From Gammaproteobacteria bacterium (GTDB taxonomy: Bacteria; Pseudomonadota; Gammaproteobacteria; Pseudomonadales; JAHEGP01): 37,995 nucleotides of DNA. A program made the translations under genes and the position numbers. Under the pieces are notes generated by a model that was not told the DNA's origin, ran no database searches, and saw only the letters and a program-made list of their open reading frames with translations. Shown piece by piece: positions 1 to 9,711 of this stretch (within the stretch, counting starts at the first letter, position 1; each line of letters begins with the position of its first letter). The DNA lies in the NCBI GenBank assembly GCA_030618705.1, contig JAUXCW010000004.1:1-37995 (forward strand). The letters are read 5' to 3'.

Positions 1-85
1 TCTGCGCCACATAGGCCCAGACACACAGCACATCGGTGAAACACGCTATCTCTACCGGCTTTTCCACACTTTTCTCCCCTGGATT

Positions 86-181
86 AAAAGGGGACGCAAC
101 CCTTTTATTCGAAGGTCTACTCCCTTAAAGGGTTGCGTCCCCTTTTAATTTACTCTTAAAGGGTTGCGTCCCCTTTTATTC
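86..181. repeat. REP-like cluster: one inverted and two direct copies of AAAGGGTTGCGTCCCCTTTTA
   Basis: AAAAGGGGACGCAACCCTTTTATTC at 86-110; TTAAAGGGTTGCGTCCCCTTTTAATT at 125-150; TTAAAGGGTTGCGTCCCCTTTTATTC at 156-181. Copies 1 and 2 can pair as a long hairpin. Confidence 0.9.
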
Positions 182-428
182 GGGTTTGTATCAATTCCAG
201 CTTCTGTTTGCGGCTCAGGGCCTTGATGCTCATTTCCCGCCGGGTCGCCGTGCTGCGGTCCGCGGCCGGCTCCACATAGGCCAACCGACGGGGGGCACGA
301 CCGCGAAAAAAGCGGGCGCCCCTGGGGCCGGCGGAGTGCTCACGCCAGCGCCGTTCGACATCCGTGGTGATCCCGGTATAGAGACTACCGTCGGTCGCCT
401 CGATGATGTAGATAAACCAATTTTGCAA
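156..428 (-). CDS. GIY-YIG nuclease family protein
   Basis: N-terminus WFIYIIEATDGSLYTGITTDVERRWREH matches the GIY-YIG motif pattern of UPF0213/YhbQ-like proteins; the C-terminus lies inside a repeat copy. Confidence 0.85.
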   Translation of the reverse strand: MQNWFIYIIEATDGSLYTGITTDVERRWREHSAGPRGARFFRGRAPRRLAYVEPAADRSTATRREMSIKALSRKQKLELIQTRIKGDATL

Positions 429-615
429 ACACTCCCCCGCTACAAGCTAAAACGTGTATAATATGCGCCCCAAAATCACTGCTACCGCCCGTCATCGCCC
501 GGCCCTATTTCCGACCCTATTTCCGGCCCTATTGATACTCGTTATCAACCAATGCCGACATAGGAACACAAGTCCGGTCGACGCACCAGTCCGTAGCGCC
601 CATGAGATAATCATC

Positions 616-2403
616 ATGCCCACCGACAGCACCGGCCCCTTCGCCGAACTGGGAATCGCCGACCCCCTGACCAGAGCCCTGGCCAAACTCGGTTATGAAA
701 CCCCCTCGCCAATCCAGGCGCAGAGTATCCCGCTGCTGCTGCAGGGGCGGGACCTGATCGGCCAGGCGCAAACCGGCACCGGCAAGACGGCGGCCTTCGC
801 CCTGCCCATTCTCAGCCGGATAAAAGCGGGATCAAAAGCGCCCCAGGCACTGGTGATCTGCCCGACCCGGGAACTGGCGATCCAGGTCGCCGAGGCGTTC
901 CAGTCCTACGCCCGCAATATCAAGAACTTCCACGTACTACCGGTCTACGGCGGCCAGGAAATGGGCACCCAGCTGCGCCAGCTCAAGCGCGGCGTGGATG
1001 TGGTGGTCGGCACACCGGGCCGCTTGCTGGACCACCTCAAGCGCCGCACCCTGGACCTGTCCACCGTGCAGACCGTGGTACTGGATGAAGCCGACGAAAT
1101 GCTGCGCATGGGTTTTATCGACGACGTCGAGAGCATTCTCTCCCACACCAACGGAAAGCAACAGACCGTATTGTTTTCCGCCACCCTGCCCGCACCGATT
1201 CGCCGCGTGGCGGAGCGGTTTTTGAGTGACCCCGTCCACGTCCAGATCGAGGCCAAGACCGTCACCGTCGACACCACGGACCAGAGCTACTGGATGCTGA
1301 ACAACAACCAGAAGCTCGATGCCCTCACCCGACTGCTGGAGGTGGAGCCCTTCGACGGCGTCATCATCTTCACCCGCACCCGCAGCGCCACCATGGAACT
1401 GGCGGAGAAAATCAGCGCCCGTGGCTATGCCTGCGGCGCGATCAACGGCGACATGAGCCAGTCGGCGCGGGAGCTGACCATCCGCCGCCTGAAGAAGGGT
1501 AAAATCGATATCCTGGTAGCCACGGACGTCGCGGCCCGCGGCCTGGATGTCGACCGCATCACCCTGGTGGTCAACTACGATATCCCCCACGATACCGAAT
1601 CCTACATCCACCGTATCGGACGCACCGGACGCGCCGGTCGCCAGGGCCGTGCGGTATTGTTTGTCACCCACCGCGAGCAGCGCCTGTTGCGCGCCATCGA
1701 GAAGGCAACGCGGCGAAAACTGCCGCCCATCCAGCTGCCCAGCGACGAGGAGGTGCTGGCCCAGCGCCGGGAGCGATTCAAGACCTCCATCACCGAGTCC
1801 CTGACCGCCCGACCGGCACCCATTTTTGCCCAGCTGGTCAAAGAGATTTGCGACGAGACCGGCGAGACGCCCAGCGCCGTCGCCGCCGCCATGGCGGAAT
1901 TGTTGCAAAAAGACAAGCCGCTGGATGTAAAGCCAACCTCCGCCAAACCACCGCCTCGCAAGCCGGCGAGGGAATCACAGGAAAGGGAGCGCAAGCCGGC
2001 GCGGGAATCACAGGAAAGGGAGCGCAAGCCGAAGCGCCAGCGCAACGACGAAAGTGCCGAAAATGTCGAGAATGTCGATATGCAGACCTATCGCCTGGAA
2101 GTGGGTCGCCAGCACGAGGTGACCCCGGGCAATATCGTCGGCGCGATCGCCAATGAAATCGATATCGACAGCCAGTATATCGGCCATATCAGCATCTCGG
2201 ACGAGTACTGCACCGTGGAATTGCCGGCCGGCATGCCGCCGGAAATTTTCCAGCACCTGAAGAAAGTACGGGTCAAAGGTCGCCCGCTGAACCTGAGCCT
2301 GGTGAAAAAGCCCGGCGCCAAAACCGACAGGACCGACAAACCGCGAGGCAAAAAGAGCGGTAGCGGCGAGCGAAAAAAGCCGAGCAAGCACAGCAAGTCC
2401 TGA
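616..2403 (+). CDS. deaD: DEAD-box ATP-dependent RNA helicase, DeaD/CsdA type
   Basis: Q motif, [23 protein letters not shown] and [10 protein letters not shown] motifs; basic C-terminus with DbpA-like domain. Start taken at [13 protein letters not shown] rather than the longer ORF from 454. Confidence 0.93.
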   Translation: MPTDSTGPFAELGIADPLTRALAKLGYETPSPIQAQSIPLLLQGRDLIGQAQTGTGKTAAFALPILSRIKAGSKAPQALVICPTRELAIQVAEAFQSYARNIKNFHVLPVYGGQEMGTQLRQLKRGVDVVVGTPGRLLDHLKRRTLDLSTVQTVVLDEADEMLRMGFIDDVESILSHTNGKQQTVLFSATLPAPIRRVAERFLSDPVHVQIEAKTVTVDTTDQSYWMLNNNQKLDALTRLLEVEPFDGVIIFTRTRSATMELAEKISARGYACGAINGDMSQSARELTIRRLKKGKIDILVATDVAARGLDVDRITLVVNYDIPHDTESYIHRIGRTGRAGRQGRAVLFVTHREQRLLRAIEKATRRKLPPIQLPSDEEVLAQRRERFKTSITESLTARPAPIFAQLVKEICDETGETPSAVAAAMAELLQKDKPLDVKPTSAKPPPRKPARESQERERKPARESQERERKPKRQRNDESAENVENVDMQTYRLEVGRQHEVTPGNIVGAIANEIDIDSQYIGHISISDEYCTVELPAGMPPEIFQHLKKVRVKGRPLNLSLVKKPGAKTDRTDKPRGKKSGSGERKKPSKHSKS

Positions 2404-2405
2404 GT

Positions 2406-2858
2406 ATGCATATCTGGGTGGATGCCGATGCCTGCCCGCGGTCGATCAAGGAGATTCTCTACCGCGCCGCGGGACGGGTGAAACTGCCGCTGACCCTGGT
2501 CGCCAACCACAGCCTGCAGGTGCCTCCATCACCGCTTATCAGCGCGGTGCAGGTCAGTAGCGGCTTCGATGTGGCGGACAACTATATCGTGCAGCACTGC
2601 GCGCCCGGCGACCTGGTGATCACCCAGGATATTCCGCTGGCCGCCGAGGTGATCGACGCGGGCGCCATCGCGATCAATCCACGGGGCGCCACCTATAGCC
2701 GGGAGAATATTCGCCAAAGGCTGGCGATGCGGGATTTTATGGAGGAGATGCGCAGCACCGGGCAGGCGAGCGGTGGCCCGCCGCCGCTGGACAACACCGA
2801 CAAAACGGCCTTCGCCAACGCACTGGACCGGATACTGGCGCAAAGAACTAGTCGCTAG
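2406..2858 (+). CDS. YaiI/YqxD family protein (DUF188)
   Basis: [24 protein letters not shown] and [23 protein letters not shown] are typical of DUF188. Confidence 0.92.
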   Translation: MHIWVDADACPRSIKEILYRAAGRVKLPLTLVANHSLQVPPSPLISAVQVSSGFDVADNYIVQHCAPGDLVITQDIPLAAEVIDAGAIAINPRGATYSRENIRQRLAMRDFMEEMRSTGQASGGPPPLDNTDKTAFANALDRILAQRTSR

Positions 2859-4752
2859 CCTCCGATTGCCGCATCGCCTCGAGCTGTTCATGCAGTTCCA
2901 GCCACCCGCTTTCACTCTGCTCCAAGCCGGTTTGCAGGGCGCCGCGCTGCTGTAGCAGAACCTGCAACTCCTCCTTTCGCTCCTCCAGGTAAATATCGCC
3001 GTCGGCGAGTCGCTGCTCGACAGCCGCGAGTTCGGTGGCCAGGCGCTCCATCTGTCGCTCCAGCTCCAGCACTTTTTTCTGCAAGGGTGCGCGCTTTTGC
3101 CGCTGCAGTGCGGCACGCTGCCTGAGCCCCTTCTTGTCCTGTTTGTCCACAACCCCCGCCTCTTCTGCCGGGGGTTCATCGCGGGATTCGGCTTTCAGCC
3201 AGTCCTGGTAGTCGGCGAGGGTGCCGGCAAACGGCGCCACCCGCCCACGGGCCACCAGGTAGAACTCATCCACGGTATTGCGCAGCAGGTGGCGATCGTG
3301 GGAGATAACCACCAGCGCACCCCCGTAAGCCTGCAGCGCCACTTCCAGTGCGTGGCGCATCTCCAGGTCGAGGTGGTTGGTCGGTTCGTCCAGCAACAAC
3401 AGGTTGGGTTTTTGCCAGACGATCAGGGCCAGCGCCAGGCGGGCCTTTTCGCCACCGGAAAACGGCGTGATCGGGGCGAGGGCCTTGTCGCCGTGAAAAT
3501 TGAAGCCACCGAGAAAATTGCGAATCTCCTGCTCGGTGGCGCTGGGGGAAAGACGCTGTATATGCAGGGCCGCGCTGGCCTCGAGGTCCAGGGCCTCCAG
3601 TTGGTGCTGGGCGAAATAACCGATGGCCAGGTGCTCGCCGCAGACCCTGTCCCCACGCAGCAGGGGTAAATCGCCGACCAGGCTTTTCACCAGGGTCGAC
3701 TTACCCGCGCCGTTGGGACCCAATAAGCCGATGCGGGATCCCGGCTGGAGGCTCATTTCGACCCCGCCCAGCACCGACTCGTCACCGTAGCCCAGTGAGG
3801 CTCGACTCAGGTTGATCAGGGGCGTGGAGTTCTTTTCCGCCTGCCAGAAAACGAACTTGAACGGCGAGTCGATATGGGCCGGGGCGATCAACTCCATACG
3901 CTCCAGCTCTTTCAAGCGACTTTGCGCTTGCTTCGCCTTGGTGGCCTTGGCGCGAAAACGGCTGACAAACTGGTGGATCTCGGCCACTCGCCGCTGTTGC
4001 TTCTCGTAGTTGGCCTGCTGCTGGGCCAGGCGCTGGGCCTTTTGTGTTTCATAGGCGCTGTAGTTGCCGCGATAGCTGATCAATTGCTGCTGTTCGAGAC
4101 TGAGGATCTCGTCGGCAATGGTATCGAGGAAATCACGGTCATGGGAAATCAGCAATAGCGTACCACTGTAGCGCTTCAACCATTGCTCCAGCCAGAGCGT
4201 GGCGTCGAGATCCAGGTGGTTGGTCGGCTCATCCAGCAGTAACAGCTCCGAGGGACACATCAGTGCACGGGCCAGGCTCAGGCGAATTCGCCAGCCGCCG
4301 GAAAAACTGTTGACGGGATTGTCCGTCTGCCCGCTACTGAAACCCAGGCCGTGCAGCAGTTGCTCTGCACGGTTATTGGCCTGGTAACCGTCCAGGGCTT
4401 CCAGCTCCGCATACAGCCGCGCCAGTTGATCGTGTTGGTCACTGTCCGCCAGTTTCTCGATACCCGCCTCGACCTGGCGCAGGCGCACATCGCCATCGAC
4501 CACATATTGCAATGCCGTGCGCTCGCTGGCCGCCACCTCCTGTGCCATGTGCGCCATGCGCCAGCCGGCGGGAATAAACAGCTCGCCACCATCGAGGGGC
4601 AACTGTCCCAGCAGCAGCGCAAACAAACTGGATTTGCCGCTGCCGTTGGCGCCGATGACGCCGATGCGCCGACCAGGGTGGATCCTGAAATTGGCGCCAT
4701 CCAGCAGGAGCAGGCTACCGCGCTGGAGAACGACGTCTTGTAGGGTAATCAT
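2848..4752 (-). CDS. ABC-F family ATP-binding protein (YheS-like)
   Basis: Two ABC cassettes (GANGSGKSS / GPNGAGKST), [12 protein letters not shown] twice, and a C-terminal coiled coil. Confidence 0.92.
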   Translation of the reverse strand: MITLQDVVLQRGSLLLLDGANFRIHPGRRIGVIGANGSGKSSLFALLLGQLPLDGGELFIPAGWRMAHMAQEVAASERTALQYVVDGDVRLRQVEAGIEKLADSDQHDQLARLYAELEALDGYQANNRAEQLLHGLGFSSGQTDNPVNSFSGGWRIRLSLARALMCPSELLLLDEPTNHLDLDATLWLEQWLKRYSGTLLLISHDRDFLDTIADEILSLEQQQLISYRGNYSAYETQKAQRLAQQQANYEKQQRRVAEIHQFVSRFRAKATKAKQAQSRLKELERMELIAPAHIDSPFKFVFWQAEKNSTPLINLSRASLGYGDESVLGGVEMSLQPGSRIGLLGPNGAGKSTLVKSLVGDLPLLRGDRVCGEHLAIGYFAQHQLEALDLEASAALHIQRLSPSATEQEIRNFLGGFNFHGDKALAPITPFSGGEKARLALALIVWQKPNLLLLDEPTNHLDLEMRHALEVALQAYGGALVVISHDRHLLRNTVDEFYLVARGRVAPFAGTLADYQDWLKAESRDEPPAEEAGVVDKQDKKGLRQRAALQRQKRAPLQKKVLELERQMERLATELAAVEQRLADGDIYLEERKEELQVLLQQRGALQTGLEQSESGWLELHEQLEAMRQSEASD

Positions 4753-4810
4753 GGCCGCGCATTATAAGGCTTTGCAGAGGTCTTGCGAGCTTGAAAAGCG
4801 ACCCGCGGCA

Positions 4811-5131
4811 TCAGGCTGTTGCCGGATCGGTTTCCTGCACCAATACCCAGGGCCGGATCACCACCGACCAGACCAGCGCATCGGCCTCCAGCCACTGCCG
4901 CGCCTGGTCGTCCGAGACCTTTGCCAACTGGCCCTCGGCCATCCAGCGGGCGATACAGGCCGCATTGTCCAGTGACATCTGCACCGCCACCTCCAGCAAA
5001 CCCAACTCCGGGTCCACCGCAATCGTGGCGCCGCCGGCGAAAAAACGTTGCAGCTCTCGCCAGGGTATTTTTGCGGTTTCGCGGTTGAGCCTGGCTCGCG
5101 TCTGTTCTTCGGTATCGTCGTTGGCGGTCAT
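4811..5131 (-). CDS. DUF2288 domain-containing protein
   Basis: Size and sequence pattern (AKIPWRELQRFFAGGATIAVDPELGLLEVAVQMSLDN) recalled as DUF2288; ORF extends to 5143. Confidence 0.7.
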   Translation of the reverse strand: MTANDDTEEQTRARLNRETAKIPWRELQRFFAGGATIAVDPELGLLEVAVQMSLDNAACIARWMAEGQLAKVSDDQARQWLEADALVWSVVIRPWVLVQETDPATA

Positions 5132-5279
5132 CGGTCCTGCCATTGTTTAACCCGGTCGCGGTTCGACCAGATCAATAAGTTGCGGAATAAACCAGTGTAA
5201 GAGAGTCCCACGCCGGGAAACAAGGGGCGAATACAGTATAGTGAACCCTGCATCGATCGAAGGTGCGCCATTGGCAACC

Positions 5280-7013
5280 ATGGGCCATTCTATGCCGAGT
5301 ACGCAGCGACAGGATCTCTCCATTGCCATCACCGGCTCCGGCGGAGCCGGGGTGGTTTCCGCCGGTACGCTGTTACTCGATATGGCGGCGGAATTGGGCC
5401 ACTACGGCTTGATGCGCAAGGCCTATGGCCCGCAAATACGAGGCGGCGAGTCCGCCGCCCTGTTGCGTCTCAGCACCCGCCCCGTCCACTGTATGGACGA
5501 CGGCTTCGACCTGCTGCTGGCGTTGGACTGGCAGAATACCGATCGCTTCGCCGCGGAAATCCCCCTGAGCGCCGACAGCCTGATTATCGCCGACCCCGCC
5601 GCAGGCGAAATTCCGGCCGCCATCAGCCAGAGCGGCGCACAGATAGAACCGCTACCCTTGAAAGCGCTGGCCGGGGAAACCGAGGGTGGCCGCGCCAATA
5701 TGGTGGCATTGGGCCTGCTCGCGCGCTGGCTGGGTTTCGACCACAGCGCGGCCCAGGCCCTGATCGGAGCCGCCTATGCCGGCAAGGGCGAGACCATCGT
5801 CAGTAACTCACTGGCCAGCTTCGAGCGCGGCTTCGACACCGTACTCAAGCATCCCCCGGCCCAGGTCTTGAGTACCGGCGGCAGTGCCGCACCGCGCTGG
5901 CAGTTGAGCGGCAACGAGGGCTGTGGCCTGGGCGCCCTGCGTGGCGGCGTCCGCTTTGCCGCCGCCTACCCTATTACCCCGGCCAGCGAGATGCTGGAGT
6001 GGTTGGCGCCGCGCCTGGAACAACTGGGCGGCAGCCTGCTGCAAGCGGAAGACGAACTGGCCTCGATCAATATGGTGATCGGTGCCTCCTATGGCGGGGT
6101 GCCGGCCATGACCGCCACCTCCGGCCCGGGACTGGCGCTGATGCTCGAGGGCTTCGGCCTGGCGATAGCCTCCGAAACCCCGGTGGTGGTGGTCAATGTC
6201 ATGCGTGGCGGCCCCTCTACCGGCATACCCACCAAGTCCGAGCAGACCGACCTCAATATCGCCCTCTACGGCATGCACGGCGATGCCCCTCACCTGGTAC
6301 TGGCGGCACTGGATACCGCCGACTGCGTGTTCTGCACCGAGTGGGCGGTACGCCTGAGCGAGGCATTACAGGCCGCTGCCATTGTGCTTTCGGACCAGGG
6401 CCTGGCACAGTCCCGCGCCCTGATCGATCAACCGGAAAGGCGGGCATTGCAGATTCCGCCGCGGAGTCTGGCCACCGACGACGGACCCTACTTGCGCTAC
6501 GCCCTCACCGAAGACGGCGTATCGCCCATGGCTATCCCCGGGCTGGAGAACGGCATGTATACCGCCGACGGGCTGGAGCATGCACAGAGCGGAAAACCCT
6601 CCAGCGCGGCGGCGGATCACAGCGCCCAGCTCGACAAGCGGCAGCGCAAGCTGGAAAATCACGATTACGGCGCCGATTGGGCCGAGACCAGCGGCGGGGG
6701 AGATACCGCCATCATCACCTGGGGCTCGAGCACCGGCGCGGCGCGGGAGGCCCGGCAGCGCCTCGCAGAGGCCGGCCACGAGGTGCGCCTGATCTCCATG
6801 CGCCTGCTGCTCCCGGCCAGTGTCGAAGCCATGAACAAGGCACTCGAGGGCGTCGGACGCATCGTGGTTGTCGAGCAAAGTCATTCACAGCAGTTTTACC
6901 ACTACTTGCGCGCCTACTACGACCTCGACGTCGCCATCGAGGTGCTGGCAAGACCCGGCCCCCTGCCGATAACACCGGGTGAAATCGTCAATCGCATTCT
7001 GCAGCAGGGTTAA
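5280..7013 (+). CDS. 2-oxoacid:acceptor oxidoreductase subunit alpha (gamma-alpha fusion, KorA-like)
   Basis: N-terminal gamma domain (GSGGAGVVSAGTLLLDMA...YGPQIRGGESAALLRLS) fused to a pyruvate:ferredoxin oxidoreductase alpha domain (AYPITPASEMLEWLA, GPGLALMLEG, RGGPSTGIPTKSEQTDLN). Exact start uncertain (5241-5292). Confidence 0.9.
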   Translation: MGHSMPSTQRQDLSIAITGSGGAGVVSAGTLLLDMAAELGHYGLMRKAYGPQIRGGESAALLRLSTRPVHCMDDGFDLLLALDWQNTDRFAAEIPLSADSLIIADPAAGEIPAAISQSGAQIEPLPLKALAGETEGGRANMVALGLLARWLGFDHSAAQALIGAAYAGKGETIVSNSLASFERGFDTVLKHPPAQVLSTGGSAAPRWQLSGNEGCGLGALRGGVRFAAAYPITPASEMLEWLAPRLEQLGGSLLQAEDELASINMVIGASYGGVPAMTATSGPGLALMLEGFGLAIASETPVVVVNVMRGGPSTGIPTKSEQTDLNIALYGMHGDAPHLVLAALDTADCVFCTEWAVRLSEALQAAAIVLSDQGLAQSRALIDQPERRALQIPPRSLATDDGPYLRYALTEDGVSPMAIPGLENGMYTADGLEHAQSGKPSSAAADHSAQLDKRQRKLENHDYGADWAETSGGGDTAIITWGSSTGAAREARQRLAEAGHEVRLISMRLLLPASVEAMNKALEGVGRIVVVEQSHSQQFYHYLRAYYDLDVAIEVLARPGPLPITPGEIVNRILQQG

Positions 7014-7017
7014 CGCC

Positions 7018-7857
7018 ATGGAGCACACAGTGAAGGTCGCAAACCCTATCAAGCCGAAGCAGTATAAATCCGCTATCAAACCGGTGTGGTGCCCCGGCTG
7101 CGGCCACTACGCCGTGCTCAATGCCATCACCAAGGCCCTGGCGCAACTGGCACTGGCCAACGAGCAGGTCGCCCTGCTGTCCGGTATCGGCTGCTCGTCC
7201 CGTGTTCCCGCCTATACCAGCGTTTACGGCTTTCACGGCATCCACGGTCGGGCGCTGGCACTGGCCTCCGGGCTCAAGGCGGCCCGGCCCGAACTCACGG
7301 TACTGGTTGCCGGGGGCGACGGCGACGGGCTCTCCATCGGCGGCAACCATTTTATCCACGCCTGCCGCCGCAATATGGACATGACCTATATCATCATGGA
7401 CAACGAGGTCTACGGCATGACCAAGGGCCAGGCCTCGCCCACCACCGCACCGGACTGGACCAAAAGCAAGCTGACACCCCACGGCACCGGGCTCCGGCCG
7501 TTTCAGCCGGCCGCGCTGGCGCTGGCCGCGGGTGCTTCGTTTATCGCCCGCGGCTTTAGCGGCGACCCCAACGGCCTTGCCAGAATGCTGGTGGCGGCGA
7601 TTGAACACAAGGGCTTCTCCGTGGTGCAGGCACTGAGCCCCTGCCCGACCTTCCGCCCCGAACATATGGACTGGAAACACCAGATCCGCGCCTTTGAGCA
7701 CGACAGCACAGGGGACGCCATTCTCGCCGCGCAGCGCATCCAGGCCGACGACGGCCAGAGCACCGGTATAATCTACCAGCGCGAGCTGCCGGTATGGCAA
7801 CCCATAACCCGGAACAGCGGCAGTATCGACCAATTCGAACAGGAGTTTTGTGTATGA
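7018..7857 (+). CDS. 2-oxoacid:acceptor oxidoreductase subunit beta (KorB-like, TPP-binding)
   Basis: WCPGCGHYAVLNAI, GIGCSSRVPAY, GDGDGLSIGGNHFIHACRRN and YGMTKGQASPT motifs. Confidence 0.92.
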   Translation: MEHTVKVANPIKPKQYKSAIKPVWCPGCGHYAVLNAITKALAQLALANEQVALLSGIGCSSRVPAYTSVYGFHGIHGRALALASGLKAARPELTVLVAGGDGDGLSIGGNHFIHACRRNMDMTYIIMDNEVYGMTKGQASPTTAPDWTKSKLTPHGTGLRPFQPAALALAAGASFIARGFSGDPNGLARMLVAAIEHKGFSVVQALSPCPTFRPEHMDWKHQIRAFEHDSTGDAILAAQRIQADDGQSTGIIYQRELPVWQPITRNSGSIDQFEQEFCV

Positions 7858-8375
7858 ACCTGCAGAACCCGATAGAGGATATGGAGACCTTCCTCGCCTA
7901 TGCCATCACCCTGGAGGAGGAGGCCGCCGACCGTTACGACGAGTTGGCCGACACCCTGGAGACCCACAACAACCCCGATGTGGCGAAGGCCTTTCGGACC
8001 CTGGCGAGCTTTGGCCGCAAGCACTGCGATGAAATTATCGCCCTGGCCGCCGACCGCAGCCTACCCAATATCGCACCCTGGGATTTTGGCTGGGAGGACC
8101 TGGAGGCTCCCGAAACCGCCGGCCTGGACGCGGTACACTACCTGATGAACACGGCCCATGCGCTGGATATCGCCATGAGCAACGAAATGCGCGCCCATGA
8201 CTTTTACCAGCGCATCAGCCAGCAGACCTCCAACCCGGAGGTCAGGGCGCTGGCGGCTGAATGCGCCCTGGAGGAAAAGGAACACCTGGAGCAGTTAAAA
8301 ACCTGGGCCGAGCGCTGCCCCGACTCTGCCGAGGACTGGCGTTTCGACCCGGACCCGGCCCATATGCCCGAATAA
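7854..8375 (+). CDS. Ferritin-like/rubrerythrin family protein
   Basis: Start overlaps the korB stop (ATGA). Helical protein with ExxxxxxY and ExxH-type motifs (LEEEAADRYDELAD, SFGRKHCDEI, NEMRAHDFY, LEEKEHLEQL). Confidence 0.8.
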   Translation: MNLQNPIEDMETFLAYAITLEEEAADRYDELADTLETHNNPDVAKAFRTLASFGRKHCDEIIALAADRSLPNIAPWDFGWEDLEAPETAGLDAVHYLMNTAHALDIAMSNEMRAHDFYQRISQQTSNPEVRALAAECALEEKEHLEQLKTWAERCPDSAEDWRFDPDPAHMPE

Positions 8376-8390
8376 GCACCGACACGACAT

Positions 8391-8654
8391 TCAAGCCACA
8401 CATTCGCCGGCCAGGGTATAGACATCGGCACCCTCCACACGCCGCCGCTCCACGCGCCGCTCCCGCTCGACCAGGTAGAGGATAGCCATCAACAACCAGG
8501 CCTGGTGAGCACTGTTGAGTTGCAGGCTCTTGCAGGCGAGCAGCTCGCTGACCTCTTCACCCAGCTCGCTCTCAAGCAGGTTGAGCGGACCGCCAACTTT
8601 GGTCCTGATTTTGCTACCACCAAGCCCGACTTTTCCCAATTCGCTATAGCGCAT
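8391..8654 (-). CDS. Small hypothetical protein, divergent from the WYL regulator
   Basis: 88-aa ORF with AGGGGG Shine-Dalgarno-like sequence upstream of the ATG; convergent with the ferritin-like gene. No family recognised. Confidence 0.5.
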   Translation of the reverse strand: MRYSELGKVGLGGSKIRTKVGGPLNLLESELGEEVSELLACKSLQLNSAHQAWLLMAILYLVERERRVERRRVEGADVYTLAGECVA

Positions 8655-8720
8655 AATCACTATCCCCCTGTCATCGTCATATGTTTTTGTTCAGCAGCTG
8701 TTTGCCTGCAACCAATAATA

Positions 8721-8763
8721 GTCCTATCATAGGACATGTATAGTGTTGCTACATATACATGTC
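8721..8763. promoter_or_regulatory. Compound palindromic operator candidate upstream of the WYL regulator
   Basis: GTCCTAT-C-ATAGGAC (8721-8735) overlapping GACATGTATA-11nt-TATACATGTC (8733-8742/8754-8763), perfect arms by eye. Confidence 0.65.
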
Positions 8764-8805
8764 GCTTTTTCAAGCGCATATGTCAAACACCGCGGGAGTA
8801 GCGAA

Positions 8806-9666
8806 ATGAACGCAGACTGGACCCAGCGCTGGGATTTACTGCAGCGTTATCGCCTGATAGAAATCATTGCCCTGTGGGAGGGCCGGCTCACCACGCGACA
8901 CCTGTGCCATGCCTTCGGTATCGGCCGCCAGCAGGCCTCCCGGGATATCAATGAGTACAACCGGCAGATCGCCCCCGGCAACCTGGAATACGACAAACAG
9001 CTGAAGGGCTACAAACCCGCGCCGACATTCAAGCCCGCGGTGACCGCAGGGCTCGCCGACGAATACCTGCACCTGCTCAACCGTCGTCGCGACCTGGAAC
9101 TGCGCTTTGAAAGCCTGGGCCTGCAGGCTACCGACACCACGGTGCTTTATGCGCCTCCGCGCAAGCTGCGCCCCGAAATCCTGCGCCCTATCGTCACCGC
9201 CGCCCGGAAGCACAAACGGCTCGAGGTAGAGTACGTGTCCCTGAAGAACCCGGCCCAGGAAATTCGCGTCATCGCCCCCCATACCCTGGTCTACACCGGC
9301 CTGCGCTGGCATGTGCGCGCCTACTGCGAGAAGAACCGCGACTACCGCGACTTCGTGCTGAGCCGATTCCGTGGCGAACCGGACATGATGGACGAGTCCC
9401 CCAACCCGATCGAGCAGGACGAGGACTGGCAGAGCCGCGTAACGGTGCGCATCAAACCCGACCCGAGGCTCGACAGGGCGCAAAAGAAGATTATCGCCGA
9501 GGACTACGGCATGAACAGGGGCGTACTGGCTATTCGCACCCGTGGACCACTGGTGCAATACATGATGCAGCTGCTACAGATCGACACCAAAGTCCTGCAG
9601 GGCAAGCCCAGCGCCCAGCAGATTATCGTCGACAACCTGGAGGACATCCAGGACTGGCTGTTCTGA
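8806..9666 (+). CDS. WYL domain-containing transcriptional regulator (wHTH-WYL, BrxR/CapW-like)
   Basis: N-terminal wHTH RYRLIEIIALWEGRLTTRHLCHAFGIGRQQASRDINEYN...LEYDKQLKGY, then a WYL-like domain (LEVEYVSLKNP, IAPHTLVYTGLRWHVRAYCEKN). Start at ATG 8806 after GGGAG. Confidence 0.85.
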   Translation: MNADWTQRWDLLQRYRLIEIIALWEGRLTTRHLCHAFGIGRQQASRDINEYNRQIAPGNLEYDKQLKGYKPAPTFKPAVTAGLADEYLHLLNRRRDLELRFESLGLQATDTTVLYAPPRKLRPEILRPIVTAARKHKRLEVEYVSLKNPAQEIRVIAPHTLVYTGLRWHVRAYCEKNRDYRDFVLSRFRGEPDMMDESPNPIEQDEDWQSRVTVRIKPDPRLDRAQKKIIAEDYGMNRGVLAIRTRGPLVQYMMQLLQIDTKVLQGKPSAQQIIVDNLEDIQDWLF

Positions 9667-9711
9667 TCCGGAGATACTCAAAGAAATTGATCAATATTTA
9701 ATCCCTCCGTC

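Noticed and set aside
937-1908. 323-aa minus-strand ORF antisense to deaD
   Set aside because: Lies wholly inside a strong DEAD-box gene, low-complexity G/A/D/Q translation typical of GC-rich antisense frames, no family recognised.
2848-2858. 11-bp convergent overlap of yaiI and the ABC-F gene
   Set aside because: Short convergent 3' overlaps are common in compact bacterial genomes.
8743-8805. Longer N-terminus for the WYL regulator from 8743
   Set aside because: Extension runs through the palindromic operator; ATG 8806 has a better Shine-Dalgarno and matches where the wHTH homology begins.
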